From positions 6,192,501 through 6,256,500 of the forward strand of contig NC_064228.1 of assembly GCF_023101765.2 (NCBI RefSeq): 64,000 nucleotides of DNA, given 5' to 3'. Shown here one piece after another: positions 1 to 11,767 of the stretch. The translations under genes were made by a program, and so were the position numbers. This DNA is from Spodoptera frugiperda. Lineage: Eukaryota; Arthropoda; Insecta; Lepidoptera; Noctuidae. Each line of letters opens with the position of its first letter. Positions within the stretch are counted from its first letter, which is position 1. The notes under the pieces are model-generated. The model made no database searches. It was not told where the DNA came from and worked only from the letters and a program-made list of their open reading frames with translations.

Positions 1-133
1 TCTAGATGTTGTTGTGTTCAAGTTTTCAGTTTTCAGGCTTTCAGTGAAGCTGTTTGAAATCTTATATAAATTGTATGTTAAGTATTAGGTAATAATTATA
101 TCATAACCCGCTAGTTTCTCCTTGATGGCATAA

Positions 134-495
134 GTAGAATAGGGTAGATGAATAATAATTTTTATTTTAATGTCTGTCTTATCTGTAGATAATAATATTT
201 TTTAAAACATTTAGCATGATTTTTTTATTTTCTTACGGATTATCGACCTTGTATTGAATTGAAATATCGCGTGTCGTCACTCCTTTCGTACGTTTTTTAC
301 TTTTAAATTACGTAGCTACGTCCCATTCTTAGATTACTTTTCTACTAGAGATGTGCCATGCTACGTTGCTGTGGATACGTTTGGCTTCCACCAATCATAT
401 TCATTGGTACACATAGCTTAAGCTACTTTTCTACCAGAGATGTGCTATGCTACGCTGCTGTGAATGCTTCCGGTTTCCACCAATCATAATTATTA
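134..495 (+). repeat. Repeat O plus two 5' ends of MITE C
   Basis: 134-320 (TAGGGTAGATGA ... TCGCGTG ... CGTCACT) matches 4738-4865; in both places it is directly followed by MITE C sequence. Here two partial MITE C left ends stand in tandem (about 345-410 and 425-490), both starting at TCTAC..GAGATGTGC. Confidence 0.5.
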
Positions 496-504
496 TACTG
501 TAAC

Positions 505-562
505 TTTACTATTATACTGTAAACTTTGCCAGTAACAGTACTATTATACTGTAAACTTTGCC
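505..562 (+). repeat. Short tandem repeat
   Basis: Three imperfect copies of a unit reading CTATTATACTGTAAACTTTG. From 563 to about 950 I see only AT-rich DNA. Confidence 0.6.
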
Positions 563-952
563 TAAAACAGAAATCGCACCCAAGTAACCATATTCAGCAT
601 CTTAACCATACATACATCAATAATTAATAACTTCTGAAATAAATAACTTCAAACAAAAAAACACATAACCATTAATATAATAAATAACAAATATAATACC
701 GAATCCCGTAAAATATCAGTTTCGGGAACACAATCATGCTCGGAACTGCATTATTTGTATTAATAATTAATTGCCGAGCTCAAACACGGTAATATGATTA
801 ATTGTACCAACAAACAAACATACAACGTTCATTTATTAATATTTATTATTCGTATACGAAAAATATTTATTTGTATTTTGTATCTCTGCTTCTTAAGTCG
901 AGAGATTGTGAGTGTTACCGAGTTTGGGTATTCGGTTTGATTCCTGAGTCAG

Positions 953-1325
953 TGTTTTTCTACTAGTGATGTGCTATGCTACGTTGCTGTGGATGCGTTT
1001 GGCTACCACCAAACATACTTATTCATTGGTACACCTACTCGCAACTTAGAACCGATGGAAACGGACTCAGCTAAGCTATGTTTTTCTTATGGAAAGATGC
1101 GTGTAATGGATAGCTTCCCTACTATCAATACATCGCATACTCGAGCTCCGTATCTTTCTTGCACAGCTACTTTGCGGCGGCGCAACTTCATAGCACAGCT
1201 ACGTAGCTTAGTATCAGTGGAAACGGCAGCGGATGGGCACATTTATATAGAAAGTAGACCACCTCACCAGCTTACCACATCATCTCACATAGAACAGCTT
1301 CATAACAAACTCTAAAGCACCAAAA
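953..1325 (+). mobile_element. MITE family C
   Basis: Family C is about 260-370 bp with inverted ends: left GTGTTTTCCACCAGAGATGT then GCTATGCTACG, right the complement (AGCACATCTCTGGTGGAAAA). The interior always holds CCACCAATCATATTCATTGG and a pair of ATCGATACATCGCATACTCG-like segments. This copy's left end is TTTTTCTACTAGTGATGTGC. No coding capacity; probably a non-autonomous DNA transposon. Confidence 0.75.
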
Positions 1326-1350
1326 AAAAAACACGAATCCATCAAATAAG

Positions 1351-1664
1351 TAAGTGTGCGAGAGCCATGCTTCGGCACGAATGGGCCGGCTCGACCGGAG
1401 TGATACCACGGCCTCACAGAAAACCGACGTGAAACAACGCTTGCGTTGTGTTTCGTTGTGTGAGTGAGGTTACCGGAGGCCCAATTCCCCTCTTCCCAAT
1501 CTTTTCAATCCCCGATTCCCGAACAACAACCCTTAAATCTAACCCCCAAAAAGCCGGCAACGCACTTGTAACGCCTCTGGTGTTTCAAGTGTCCATGGGC
1601 GGCGGCGATTTCTTACCATCAGGTGATACATCTACTCGTTTACCGGTGTGTTACATAAAAAAAG
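1351..1664 (+). mobile_element. SINE-like family A, near full length
   Basis: Family A runs from GTG(G/C)GAGAGCCATGCTTCGG through CCGGCTCGACCGGAGTGATA, a C-rich middle (CCCAATCCCCGATTCCC) and GGCCGGCAACGCACTTGTAA to a tail ending ACATAAAAAAA. The last 110 bases match the 3' end of the LINE at 46,444. 1665-2184 holds only AT-rich DNA. Confidence 0.75.
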
Positions 1665-2184
1665 TATATTGAAAGAAAATTTAACTAATTTACGTATACG
1701 ATACCGAACGACGTATAGAGAAGCGTCGGTAAAATGACCAATTTCAAGGAAAGCGTCATAAAACGCTGTAAATGTATGTAAAATATATATATTACACGTT
1801 ATATGTTGTATATGTCGGTAACACCTCGCGCTGTAAATATTTTGTCGTGCCAATATCTTTTTCTGAGACCGCTTTTATGCTTCGTTTAGAGTGATAGAGT
1901 GGAGTATGTTTGGAATTTTATTTTATATGTTATTTATATGTTACTTAGGCAAATATATAGATTGGCTTTTGGGAGAATCATTTACTATAAAATAATAATT
2001 TACAGCATTATCCACCAGTTATAGGTAGGTATTTAATTATACTATTTTAATAATACGTGCTCTTCAATATTATAGGTAGTTCTAATTATATTTTAAAATA
2101 CCGTCATTTGAAGTATCTACTAAGATTGTTGATTATAATTTTTATAGTTTACTTCCCCTAAAATAATCATGCATATTTCGAAAG

Positions 2185-2262
2185 GGACTGTCAGACTCTT
2201 ACTGACTAAAACCCACCCCAGTGGCCCGTCTCACACGTGGGTACGGGGGTGTGAGAAAAGAA
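2185..2262 (-). mobile_element. Fragment of family B (R1-like LINE 3' end)
   Basis: Reads GACTGTCAGACTCTTACTGA and CTAAAACCCACCCC, complementary to the core of family B (described at 51832). Confidence 0.55.
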
Positions 2263-2397
2263 TTTCTTCTGCAGACTTTTAAATTACTAAACCAATTCCT
2301 ATATACCTAGTACCTACACAAATAGGGTAGTATCTTACCTTATTATCTACATACATATATACATAAGTCTTAATTATTGTTTGATGAGGAACTTACA

Positions 2398-2445
2398 AAC
2401 AGTTACGTGAGTAAGCCGATAACATATAATTAATTTAGTACTGCC
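2398..2445 (+). repeat. End of the long-inverted-repeat MITE seen whole at 56454
   Basis: Reads TTACGTGAGTAAGCCGATAA, the right end of that element. A SINE begins directly after it. Confidence 0.5.
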
Positions 2446-2452
2446 TGCCTGC

Positions 2453-2765
2453 CTCGTTGCCTCGTTGGCCTCGTTGGCCGAGTGGTTGCAAGTGCGACTG
2501 CCGGGCAAGGGGTCTCGGGTTCGATTCCCGGGTCGGGCGAAGTATTACTGGGCTTTTTTCGGATTTTCGAAAATTTCTCGGTGGTAGCACGGAGTCTGGA
2601 AATGTGCCCGGTAGATATATGGCAATAGGCTCACTACCTAGATACATGGGACTTACAACATAAATTGTGAAAAGTGGGTGTACACAGTGGCATTACGTGC
2701 CATAATGTGCACCTCTGCCTACCCCTTCGGGGATTAAAGGCGTGACGATATGTATGTATGTATGT
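2453..2765 (+). mobile_element. tRNA-derived SINE, family D
   Basis: The head resembles a leucine-type tRNA with pol III boxes: TTGGCCGAGTGGTTGCAAGT (A box) and GGGTTCGATTCCCGGG (B box). The body has CACGGAGTCTGGAAATGTGC and GTGGCATTACGTGCCATAAT; the end is GGGATTAAAGGCGTGACG followed by TATG repeats. This is the best-preserved head in the window and defines the family. Confidence 0.85.
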
Positions 2766-3577
2766 ACCTATTAATTTAGTATGTCTCACGAAATTTACAA
2801 TAAAATTACATAAGTCTTCTTTTTACTCTTTATCAGCTACTTACTACACCCAAACAAAGTCAAAGACAAAAGTAATGTTTTGTTTTATTTATTTATTTAT
2901 TTTTTTACCCACTTTATTACCGGGTTACCCCACTTTCGTTGGCGCCCACCTATATTTACGTTGGTATATATTTTACGAGCAGCCTCCAACGGTTCGACAG
3001 ATGACGTCGACCGTATATAACGTACAGGCTCGCTTTTACTGCCTCCTGCACTTACCCGCTGTTGCCTAATGAAAATGGAAAGTGGAAAAATGTTTTTAAT
3101 GGCTTTTACATAATATTAGAGCTCATAGACTAGACAGCTATGCAGCGTGTAACAAAATACTCATATACATCAAGAAGCACTGAAGAATACAGGTTGAATA
3201 TAATCTCTACACAAAGTTTCAACTCAAAATACGTTTAAAAAATTAGTACCAAATACTTGATTTGGTTCTACTTTTAATTGCATGGTTCTTGATTTTAAAT
3301 CATACAAACGTATCGCAACACTACAGGGGTCACTCGCTAATATTACGAAACATTTCTTCTATATATCTGATCGCCTAGTACCAATATCTACTTAATTTTG
3401 ATGTTCAGTTTCTGGAATTTTAATGTTTTGGATAAATTCATAACTTCGTCCCATGAAAACATGAGTTTAAAAAACCCTTCCCGTATCGTTTGTTATGTTG
3501 TCTAGAAACCATGCACTTGATATGTATACCCTCTTTTTGTTAAACCGTGTATATGTGAGGTTAAAGGTGTATATGTC

Positions 3578-3625
3578 GTGGTGGCCCGGAGGTTTAAGAC
3601 GGTTACTTCTTTTGCATGAGAGTGC
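3578..3625 (+). repeat. Fragment of repeat L
   Basis: TCGTGGTGGCCCGGAGGTTT then AAGACG matches the start of repeat L (see 28815). The rest of 2766-3660 is AT-rich without recognised content. Confidence 0.45.
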
Positions 3626-3684
3626 GCATATGAAAATTTTAGAATTTTTGTTCTACAGCAAGGCTCGAAACCTGTTTAAAAAAT

Positions 3685-4027
3685 ACCGGTTAATACCGGT
3701 TTATATCGATTTTCCTCCGAACTTTTCTTAAGAACGTGAACATTTAAAGAACTTTATTTAACCTAAATTAACTGGTTTATTCGACGAGAGGCATGTCGGT
3801 CACGCGTTGAAATATTATTATTAAATATAATCTGAACAGTGAGCGGCGTTTCTTTGATGTGCGTCCGTATTAACCGGTTTTTATTGATCTAAACCGTTTA
3901 ATCCGAAAATACCTTTATGAAAATACTGTTCCAAATACCGGTTTTAAAAAACCGGTTTATGCGAACGTAACCCAATGTGAAGGTTTTGCGTTCAAGTACA
4001 TAATAGCGGTTTGAACATTTAACCGGT
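3685..4027. promoter_or_regulatory. Cluster of six ACCGGT motifs
   Basis: ACCGGT occurs at 3685, 3695, 3873, 3937, 3951 and 4022, mostly in AT context such as AAAACCGGTTTAT. This resembles the Grainyhead site AACCGGTT, which controls epidermal genes in insects. It could equally be an internal repeat of a decayed transposon; no gene start is seen nearby. Confidence 0.3.
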
Positions 4028-4136
4028 ATCCGAGTCTTGTTCTACAGTAATTTCAACTTAATATGATGATTCTGCTGTTCAAAATCACGAAAAGTTGTCC
4101 TGTCGACCACTGTCTCACATAGGACATAGGCTTATG

Positions 4137-4356
4137 TAACAGACGTGAAACAACGTGTTGTGTGAGTGAGGTTACCAGAGTCCCGATTACCCCCTTCCCA
4201 ATCTCCGAATTCCCAACAATCCTCAAGTTCCTAATCCCCAAAGGCCTGCGATCGACTTGTAACGCCTCTGGTGTTTCATGTGTCCATGGGTGACGGCGAT
4301 TGCTTACCATCAGGTGATCCGTCTGCTCGTTTTTCCGGCTTATACCATAAAAAATC
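4137..4356 (+). mobile_element. Family A, 5'-truncated
   Basis: Starts inside the element at CAGACGTGAAACAACG and runs to the CATAAAAAA tail. 4357-4735 has no recognised feature. Confidence 0.7.
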
Positions 4357-4737
4357 CAGTGGCTCCCTGCAACTTTTATCGGTTCATCGGTTACCGAAAT
4401 AAGTAATCACCATTTAACCCCAAATGATCAACGTACATCACCGAAAAACCCGATAAACAAGTTAAACTAGTTATAAATAACTGAAAACCAAAGTGAATAT
4501 GTAACAGTTAAACAGTTAACTGTTGACAAACGCAGTGTCGTTAATTGAAGCAAGTGGTGATACACAGCCAGCTACAAACCAGTATATGTTGACCGCTGAA
4601 TGTTCGGAGTGATCATACAAAACGAGGTCTTGATAAACTGGTTCTGTATAGCTACATGTGCAGTCGAGTATAGAGTGACAATATTAATGGGGACAAACCG
4701 CGGTGATTGTACAGTGGTGGGTACTTTGGATGTTTAT

Positions 4738-4995
4738 AATAGGGTAGATGACTATTTTTTATTTTAATGTCTGTCTTGTAGATTGGTTTGCTGGTAAAAT
4801 ATTAGACACGTATTTTTTATTTTCTTTCGGAGATATGTCGATTTAAAATGTCGCGTGACGTCACTATGCTATGAAGACGTACCACACACCCAAGCTATGA
4901 AACTATAACATATGACCGTTTCCACTGAGACTAAGTGATGTTGTAAGGAAGATACGCAGCTCGAGTATACGATGTATCGATAGCATCTATCCTTA
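4738..4995 (-). repeat. Repeat O followed by a MITE C remnant
   Basis: Same order as at 134-495. The MITE part is in reverse (ATGACCGTTTCCACTGAGAC ... CGAGTATACGATGTATCG) and lacks both ends. Confidence 0.5.
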
Positions 4996-5011
4996 CAAAA
5001 AAAAAAACACA

Positions 5012-5145
5012 TCTGCTGAGTAAGCATTTAATTGCGGGCGATGCTGCACACCGCATGCTGAAAATTCTAATAGCGTAAAAAAAAACAAAAACATTGTATT
5101 GTTACTGTTGCATAGAATTTCGCAAAGTAACGCCTAAATCTATTC
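5012..5145 (+). repeat. Repeat M
   Basis: AAGCATTTAATTGCGGGCGA ... CTGCACACCGCAT ... TTTCGCAAAGTAACGCCT; a second copy is at 43848-43990. Of unknown type. Confidence 0.5.
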
Positions 5146-5179
5146 TATAAATTCACCATAAGCGCTTCGCTTCAAGCTT

Positions 5180-5350
5180 CCGTGTACCAACTGCTAGGGA
5201 GTGGAATTCTTTGCCGGAGTCTGTGTTTCCTGATGGGTATACCCTAGGTGTCTTCAAGACCCGAGTGAGTAAGTTTGCTTATGGGCAAACGTGCTCCATC
5301 GTAGGCTGCATCATCACTTACCAGCAGGCGAGATAGCGGTCAAACGTCGA
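5180..5350 (+). mobile_element. 3' end of a non-LTR retrotransposon
   Basis: GGGAGTGGAATTCTTTGCCG ... GTGTTTCCTGATGGGTATA encodes a WNSLP..VFPDGY-type C-terminus, usual for reverse transcriptases of the jockey/CR1 kind (family assignment from memory). A close copy is at 23826. 5350-5860 holds nothing recognised. Confidence 0.6.
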
Positions 5351-5861
5351 CCCATCAAATGTAACAAAATAAAACAATATAAGTACCAACTAAAGAGGTT
5401 ATTCAATATCAAACCTTTTTCCTTTAATTAGGAAGCAAGGCAGCCATCTTTCCATACATCGCGCTAACTCTAACGGACAGGCATCAGCAGGGAGTACCAT
5501 TAATTGCTAAGATTACTCGGGAAATGCTCTTAGAATGCGGGAAGGGATTAACTTAGATTATCTTGACATGAACGTTACTGGTTGGTAGTTGGGGCAGAAA
5601 GATTAGATAGTATGAAGCTTAAGTTGTTTTTCCTATTGTAGTTTTATTGTTTTTCGTCTTTTTTGAACGTTGCCCTAACACTACGGTTTTCTCCTGTGTC
5701 GTGGGTGCGTTTATAAACATACAAGTTCACATATACATGACACCCCAGACCCGAAACAAGGTAGGTAGATTATAATAGGAATAAAAGTGGACGTACACAA
5801 AGCAATACTAACTATTCACCAGTTATGTTATGAGTCGCATTTAACAGACGGAGAGCCTTTA

Positions 5862-6085
5862 AGAGGGAGAGTGCGACCTGCTGGGCTAGAGGTCTCCGGT
5901 TTGACAACGAACCCCAAACCTTTCGAAAATTTCTCAATTGTAGCACGGAGTTTGGAATTTTACCCAGTATAAGGCCATATGCTCACCCTAAAGTGTGTGT
6001 TCATTGTACAGTGGCATTACGTGCCGTAATGTGCACCTCTCCCTGCCCCTTTAGAAATAAAAGGCGTGACGATACAATAACAGCC
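5862..6085 (+). mobile_element. Degenerate family D SINE
   Basis: The B-box region is eroded (GGGCTAGAGGTCTCCGG), but TAGCACGGAGTTTGGAATTT, GTGGCATTACGTGCCGTAAT and AAAGGCGTGACGATAC are clear. Confidence 0.65.
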
Positions 6086-6212
6086 TTTGAGAGATAATTT
6101 ATCAAAAATTCGAAGTGTCTAACTAGACTAAAATTTGTTACAACAAAAATAAAAGAGTTTTTGTTATTCTTTACACTTTACAATTTGATATTGCTTAGTA
6201 TGGATATTTGAT

Positions 6213-6505
6213 ATCCGGAGCTACAGACTACCTAGCAGTTTTAGCGGGGCTCCGGCTCGAAAAGCAGGAGTAGGAACGGGATGGTTTTTACTCAAAGAGT
6301 CTGACACTCCCTCTAGCCTCGCCTAAGACGTGAGAACTCATTGGATTATTTTCCCCGCTTAGAAAGAAGTTGGTTACCGGGGCTCCGACTCGAAAAGCAG
6401 GAGAAGGAACAGGGTGGTTTTTAGTCACTAAGAGTCTGACAATCTCTCTCGTCTCGCCTAAGGCGGAAGAAGTCATTGAATGATTTTCCCTCCTCAAAAA
6501 TAAAA
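6213..6505 (+). mobile_element. Two tandem family B copies
   Basis: Two partial R1-like 3' ends (6213-6360 and 6368-6505), each with GGGGCTCCG(G/A)CTCGAAAAGC and a CTCGCCTAAG segment; the second ends in CCTCAAAAATAAAAA. 6506-6855 contains only unique sequence with GTAACACCTACGTG repeats. Confidence 0.7.
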
Positions 6506-6857
6506 AGGGATATTTTATATTTTACACCCGAGGGGAGGAAAGAGGTTACGGAATACAGCTCCGTCATAATTAACCGTTGTATTCGCTTCCACGTTGTTTT
6601 GGCAGTTTGTATATTGTTTAAACAAGTGCCGTGATTAATTGTGTTACCCCTACACTCTTGTTTGACTTATTAACATGACATTGTTACTTTTCATACTCGA
6701 TAGCGGGGGATGAGGTGCCGATATTTAGTGTAACAACTACGTGGGTGTTACAATGTAACACCTACGTGTGTGTGAGCAGTGTAACATGCTGGTGAAACGT
6801 ACCAGCAGTTATGTTATTATACATACATATACCTAAATATATCATTTTCTTTTTCTT

Positions 6858-7015
6858 CTCCTCTAATAATATCCAAGACAGTCATTAATATCCCTGGGAC
6901 GCGCCGGATTTCAGTGTACTGGTTTTCATGGTTGTATCTACTGTAGATCCTGGCTTACAGGCAGCGGTGTGGGAGGTTGTGACGGGCTTGTCCCATTAAA
7001 AAATACCTAAATGCA
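6858..7015 (+). repeat. Repeat N
   Basis: TTCTTCTCCTCTAATAATAT ... CCCTGGGACGCG ... GGCTTGTCCCATTAA; matched by 47655-47840. Probably a LINE 3' end, type unknown. Confidence 0.5.
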
Positions 7016-7077
7016 CAATTCCAAATCCTGTACTAGACTTAAATCTTTTACTTTACTCAATTGGGTTCCTCACTCAA

Positions 7078-7440
7078 TGTAGTGGTGACCCAGAGGTTTA
7101 AGACGCACGCTTCTCATGCATGAAAGTGCGGATCCGAAACCTATCAACGGCAGGTATCAATCAACTATCTCGCCTGGTGCTAAGCTATGATGGAGTATGC
7201 CTACCTATAAGCAACATACTTATTCACTCAAAATTAAAGACACTCAAATTACAAAAACTTACAAAAAATCTAAGCAGATGTTAGATATCAGGAGTTGCAG
7301 ACTTCCTAGCGGGTTTATCGGGACTCCGGGTTGAAAAGCAAGAGTAGGAACGGTTTTTAGTCAGTCTGAAACTCCGTCTCGGCTCGCTCAAGCCGGGAGA
7401 AGTCATTGGATGACTATCAACCCTTAAAAAAAGGCACATA
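7078..7440 (+). mobile_element. Repeat L fragment and family B copy
   Basis: 7078-7175 is the L head (GTGACCCAGAGGTTTAAGAC). 7290-7440 is a family B copy ending CCTTAAAAAAAGG. 7441-7780 is unassigned. Confidence 0.6.
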
Positions 7441-7784
7441 TTAGATTATCCCTAGCCCCGCTACCCAACGTGTGTACACACACTGGTAATATATTACTCT
7501 CTATGTGCGTAACTTAGCGACTATAATTCTTTGCCGCACACACATAGGCTTTATTGATTGTCTATGTGTATAGGAGACGAATTGATGTGGTGCTCCAGAC
7601 TATAGCTGGGACATTACAAACGTATGAACTGTCACGTTAAAGGAATATGGCTATCTCGCACAACTCACATAAGTGTGAGCGAGAGGTCTGATAAAAATGA
7701 CTTATGGCCGAACTATAATTATAATAGGTCTTCTTGTTAAATGACTACTATAATATAATCAACAGCCCTAGATAATCACACACA

Positions 7785-8228
7785 TCACATCAACAGCCTA
7801 TAAGTGACCACAGCTGACCAAAGGCCTCTTCTCACACGGAGAAGGTTTTGATCATTAATCACCACGCTTGCTCAATGCGGGTCGGCGATTTCAAACTCAA
7901 CAACTTAATCAGAAATTATAAGTTCAAGTTTCCTCACAATGTATAAGCCGGTAAACGAGCAGACGTATCACCTGATAGGAAGCAATCGGCGCCGCCCACG
8001 GATACCAGAGGCGTTACAAGTGCGTTACCGGCCCTTTGGGGATTAGGAACTTAAGGGTTGTTGGGAAATCGGGGATTGGGAAGGGGTTTAATTGGGTCTT
8101 CGGTAACCTCACTCACACAACGAAACACAACGCAATCCTTCTTTCACGTCGGTTTTCTGCTCGGCCATAGTATCACTCTAGTCGAGCCGGCCCATTCGTG
8201 CCGAAGCAAGCATCTCCCACACTTATTT
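7785..8228 (-). mobile_element. Repeat L body and a family A copy (-)
   Basis: 7785-7935 matches the other part of repeat L (GTGACCACAGCTGACCAAAG, TTCTCACACGGAGAAGG), here in the same orientation as the copy at 29440. 7942-8228 is a nearly complete family A element on the minus strand, from the tail side to GCATCTCCCACACTT. Confidence 0.65.
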
Positions 8229-8494
8229 GCATACCAAATAACTGTGAAGACTGTACATACAAACGTACATAGTAACGATATATTATTAATTAATATATGA
8301 CTCGAGGGAACACGTGCTAATTACGTGGTTCTATATTGATACACGTTCATATTTAGGATAATTTGCACCGGCAAGGTTTCTAAAGGGGTGGTTATATTAG
8401 GTTACAATTTGAAAATTACTTGTAGCTTGTTTGGTAAAACAGTTTAAAATGCTGAACTTCTACATAATTAAAAAACACAGCATCAATGTTTTAC

Positions 8495-8937
8495 AGAAGT
8501 ACCGGGGTTTTTTCGGTTTTTCGAAAATTTCTTCTCAGTAGTAACACGGAGTCTGGAATTGTGGTCAGTATATGGCAATAGGTTCACTCCTTATTACATG
8601 GGACTTAAAACGCAAATGGTGAAAAGTGGGTGTACATTGTACAGCGGCATTACGTGTCGTAAGGTCTTCGGGGATAAAGGGAAAAGGCGTCACGTTTGAT
8701 AAAAAAAAAACATGTATCAGAATTTTTGTATCAACATACTACCAAGTGACCAGACTACCACAGATGGGGTCTAGTAGGACTGATGCCCGGTCCTTAGCTG
8801 CGGATGGTCTGGAGGGCTAACGGGGCTCCGGGTCGAAGCAGTTAGGAACAGGGTGGTTAATCAGTAAGAGTCTGATATTCTCTCTCGCCTCACCCACCGG
8901 GGGAGAAGTCATTAGATGATTTTTCCCCCTTCAAAAA
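8495..8937 (+). mobile_element. Headless family D SINE followed by a family B copy
   Basis: 8495-8700 lacks the tRNA head and ends AAAAGGCGTCACG. 8755-8937 is family B including the extra upstream piece CAGATGGGGTCTAGTAGGAC seen in the longest copy. Confidence 0.65.
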
Positions 8938-9082
8938 TCAGTATAACAACCAACAAACACAAAGTTCATCATATCTCACTCAGAAATAAAACCAAAATAT
9001 TCTATTCTATACTGGAACTTAAAAAATATATAATTAAATTGATAAGAACATATGGAACGTGACCTTTATATGCATTAAAAGA

Positions 9083-9205
9083 AGTTGGTTTTCTTTACGT
9101 TGAACTAGAGCGCGTTCGGCGTCTTGATAGGCCAATGCGAATGAACTAACCAATCAGAGAGCCGAACGCGCTCTCGTTTAGATCTCGTTAAACGTAAATC
9201 AATCG
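9083..9205. repeat. Palindromic repeat H
   Basis: Family H is a near-palindrome of about 120 bp: TTTGCTTTACGTTAAACG, a stem of CGAGAGCGCGTTCGGCGCTC, then AACCAATCAGAGCGCCGAAC and the complement back to AAGCAAACTTGTACTA. This copy has CTAGAGCGCGTTCGGCGTCT and CCAATCAGAGAGCCGAACGC. Likely a short MITE. Confidence 0.65.
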
Positions 9206-9493
9206 GTCATCAGAGAGTGTTGCCGCCCGGCCTACAAAAAATATGCACTCCTTTAGTCAGCTCTTAACCCACGGGATGATAGATTTATTCTCCTCTGTCT
9301 TTCGCCACACAGCACCCTTAACCCTAAGCCTAATTTTATACAAATCACGTGTAGCTACTAAGTTACACGTGTCGAGTAATTAGTCAACGATTAATAAGTT
9401 AAAGCGCTTGTTAAATAAATTAATATTTAGTCGTGTTTACTACTGCGGCGTCGATCTTGTATAGCATCGCAAACTGAGTATGAAGTTTGGGGT

Positions 9494-9892
9494 GTTTTTC
9501 CACCAGAGATGTGCTATGCTACGTTGCTGTAGATGCGTTTTGGTTTCCACCAATCATATTCATTGGCACATAGCTTAGCACGGGTGGAAACGGACTCAGC
9601 TTAGCTATGTTTTTTATATAGAAAGATGCGTGCTATGGATGGCTTCCCTACTATGGATACATCACATACTCGAGCTGCGCATCTTCTTCGCACAACATTT
9701 TTTTTTATAAATTCGGTGAGTTAACATTTTTTTATTTAGTTAAAATAAGTGTACAATACGTAAGACATTTTTTTTTGCTTCGTGCCATAATCTATTCAAA
9801 ACAACAATAGTTATTTGTTTAACGTCAGTTTTCTGTGAAGCCGTGGTATAACTCCGGTCTAGCCGACCAAGCAGTGCCGAAACATGACTTTT
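9494..9892 (+). mobile_element. MITE C left half, then a family A remnant (-)
   Basis: 9494-9700 keeps the left end (GTGTTTTTCCACCAGAGATG) but lacks the right end. 9825-9892 is a short reverse piece of family A (CAGTTTTCTGTGAAGCCGTG). 9893-10190 is AT-rich and unassigned. Confidence 0.6.
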
Positions 9893-10191
9893 CTTCATAA
9901 AAGCGTTATACTTAAATACGCTTTTACCTAGTCCATTTATTTATCAAGTTAGATAATATCTCACTTAACCACAATAAATGTAAAACAAGGCTATCCAATA
10001 CAACATTAAATAAAGCCAAACTTCGCCCGAAGTAATGCCATTTATTTTTCTCTTTAGACTTTTGGGTTGCCACAATAAAAATTATGTTTTTAATTTATCG
10101 CTCGACCACCTGCTACGGACGAACGAAACTAATAATTTAAACTCTTTATTTTGTCTGGCAACACTTGTTATTTTGAAAATGGTTTTTTTAT

Positions 10192-10628
10192 GGTAAGTAT
10201 AAGCCGGTGAACGAGCAGACAGATTACCTGATGGTAAGCAATCCCATGGACGCCCGAAACACCAGAGGCGTTACAAGTGCGTTGCCGACCTTTTGGAAGT
10301 GGGAATCGGGGATTGGAAATCTCAGTAGCCACAAGGAGACTCCTTCTCACGTCACCCAAGGAAGGCATTGGATGATTCCCGGGCGGTTGGGCAAAGTATT
10401 ACTGGGCTTTTTTCAGTTTTTCGAAATTTTCTCATTAGTAGCACGGAGTCTGGAATTGTGCCCAGTATATGGCAATAGACTCACCTCACTCACTCACAGT
10501 ACCATGTAATAGAGGTACATGGTACTTATAACATAAATGGTGAAAAGTGGGTGTACATTTAATAGCGGCATTACGTGTCGTAATGTGCACCTCAGCCTAC
10601 CCCTTCGGGAATAAAAAGCGTGACGTTG
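10192..10628 (+). mobile_element. Family A (-) joined to a family D SINE (+)
   Basis: 10192-10330 is the tail side of a reverse family A copy. 10375-10628 is family D with a partial head, ending AATAAAAAGCGTGACG. 10629-11120 shows nothing I recognise. Confidence 0.65.
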
Positions 10629-11123
10629 CGTTGCTTCTATTGCCTTAATTATGTATAACTCTAAATTTCAAGCAAGCGAAGCTGCGGGCAAAATCTAGTT
10701 ACAAAGAAAAGCAAACACATCATTCTTTTTACAACGAACGCTCAAATATATTATGAAATCGGTACCTACCTACCTACAATGAAAAATTCAGTTACTCAAA
10801 AAAAAAACAGTGTAAACAATTTTAAAATGCCGTCTATCAACGTCATCAATATAAATATAAAAGTACGCGTTACAAAAAAGAGCGTAAAATGTATGTGTTT
10901 TTATATATTTCACTTTAAAAGCAAAGTAATAAATTGAATTTTCGCATCGTCCACACTGCCATATTCTTGGCAACCGTACACTGACGTGGATGTACAAAAG
11001 GAACCTGGAGATTGGAGGTGGTAATATCAAATTTTGTCAAAAGGTTTTGTAAAAAATTCTAGCTAGAATTTCAGTTTGCTCGAAGGGAAAATCAAGACTT
11101 AGTTACAAAAGGTTTTGGTTCCT

Positions 11124-11385
11124 TTTCCACCAAAGATGTACTGTGGACTTGTTTGGCTTCTACCAATCATATTCATTGGTACACATATCTTAGCACTGGT
11201 GGAAACAGACTCAGCTACGCTATGTCTTTGTACAGACAGATGCGTGCAATGGATGGCTTCCCTACTATCGATACATCGCATACTCGAGATTAGTATCAGT
11301 GGAAACGGTCATATAGTTTCACAGCTCAGCTATAACATCTTCGTAGCATAGCTACATATCACATTTCTGGTGGAAAAACACTCTA
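11124..11385 (+). mobile_element. MITE C, both ends present
   Basis: Left CCTTTTCCACCAAAGATGTA, right AGCTACATATCACATTTCTG then GTGGAAAAACAC. 11386-11765 is unassigned. Confidence 0.7.
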
Positions 11386-11767
11386 AGTCATGAAAAACAG
11401 TTGCTACAATATGCTACTTTTATTCCAGGTGTCAAAAACTACCGCATCAAAATCTTCTAACATCTGCCACCCTTTATCGGAGCGGCCGTCAGTTTGTGGT
11501 GAGATACGAGTCTATTTGACATTCCTCTATGATTTATGGTCCCTTAGAGTACCCTCCTTGATACGGGAGAGGTGACCAATCGCTTGAAAATATGTATTGC
11601 TTGTCTATGCTTGACTAGTGGGCATGCATCTTGTATATGGTGTAATAAGAATTACTGGATAAGAGGACCTTTTGTTATTATTTTAGGCATTTTTGTTGTT
11701 ATAAGATAATGGAGCAAGCAGACAGACAAACCCTGTTGGTTCAGCTGTAGTCCTATCCGAAATACAA

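Noticed and set aside
971..1315. 114-codon frame
   Set aside because: It lies entirely within MITE C. The frame at 60661 on the other strand comes from another copy, and neither resembles a transposase.
2486..2545. Functional tRNA gene
   Set aside because: A and B boxes are present but the sequence cannot close as a normal cloverleaf and continues into the SINE body; the same holds for the family E heads at 37222 and elsewhere.
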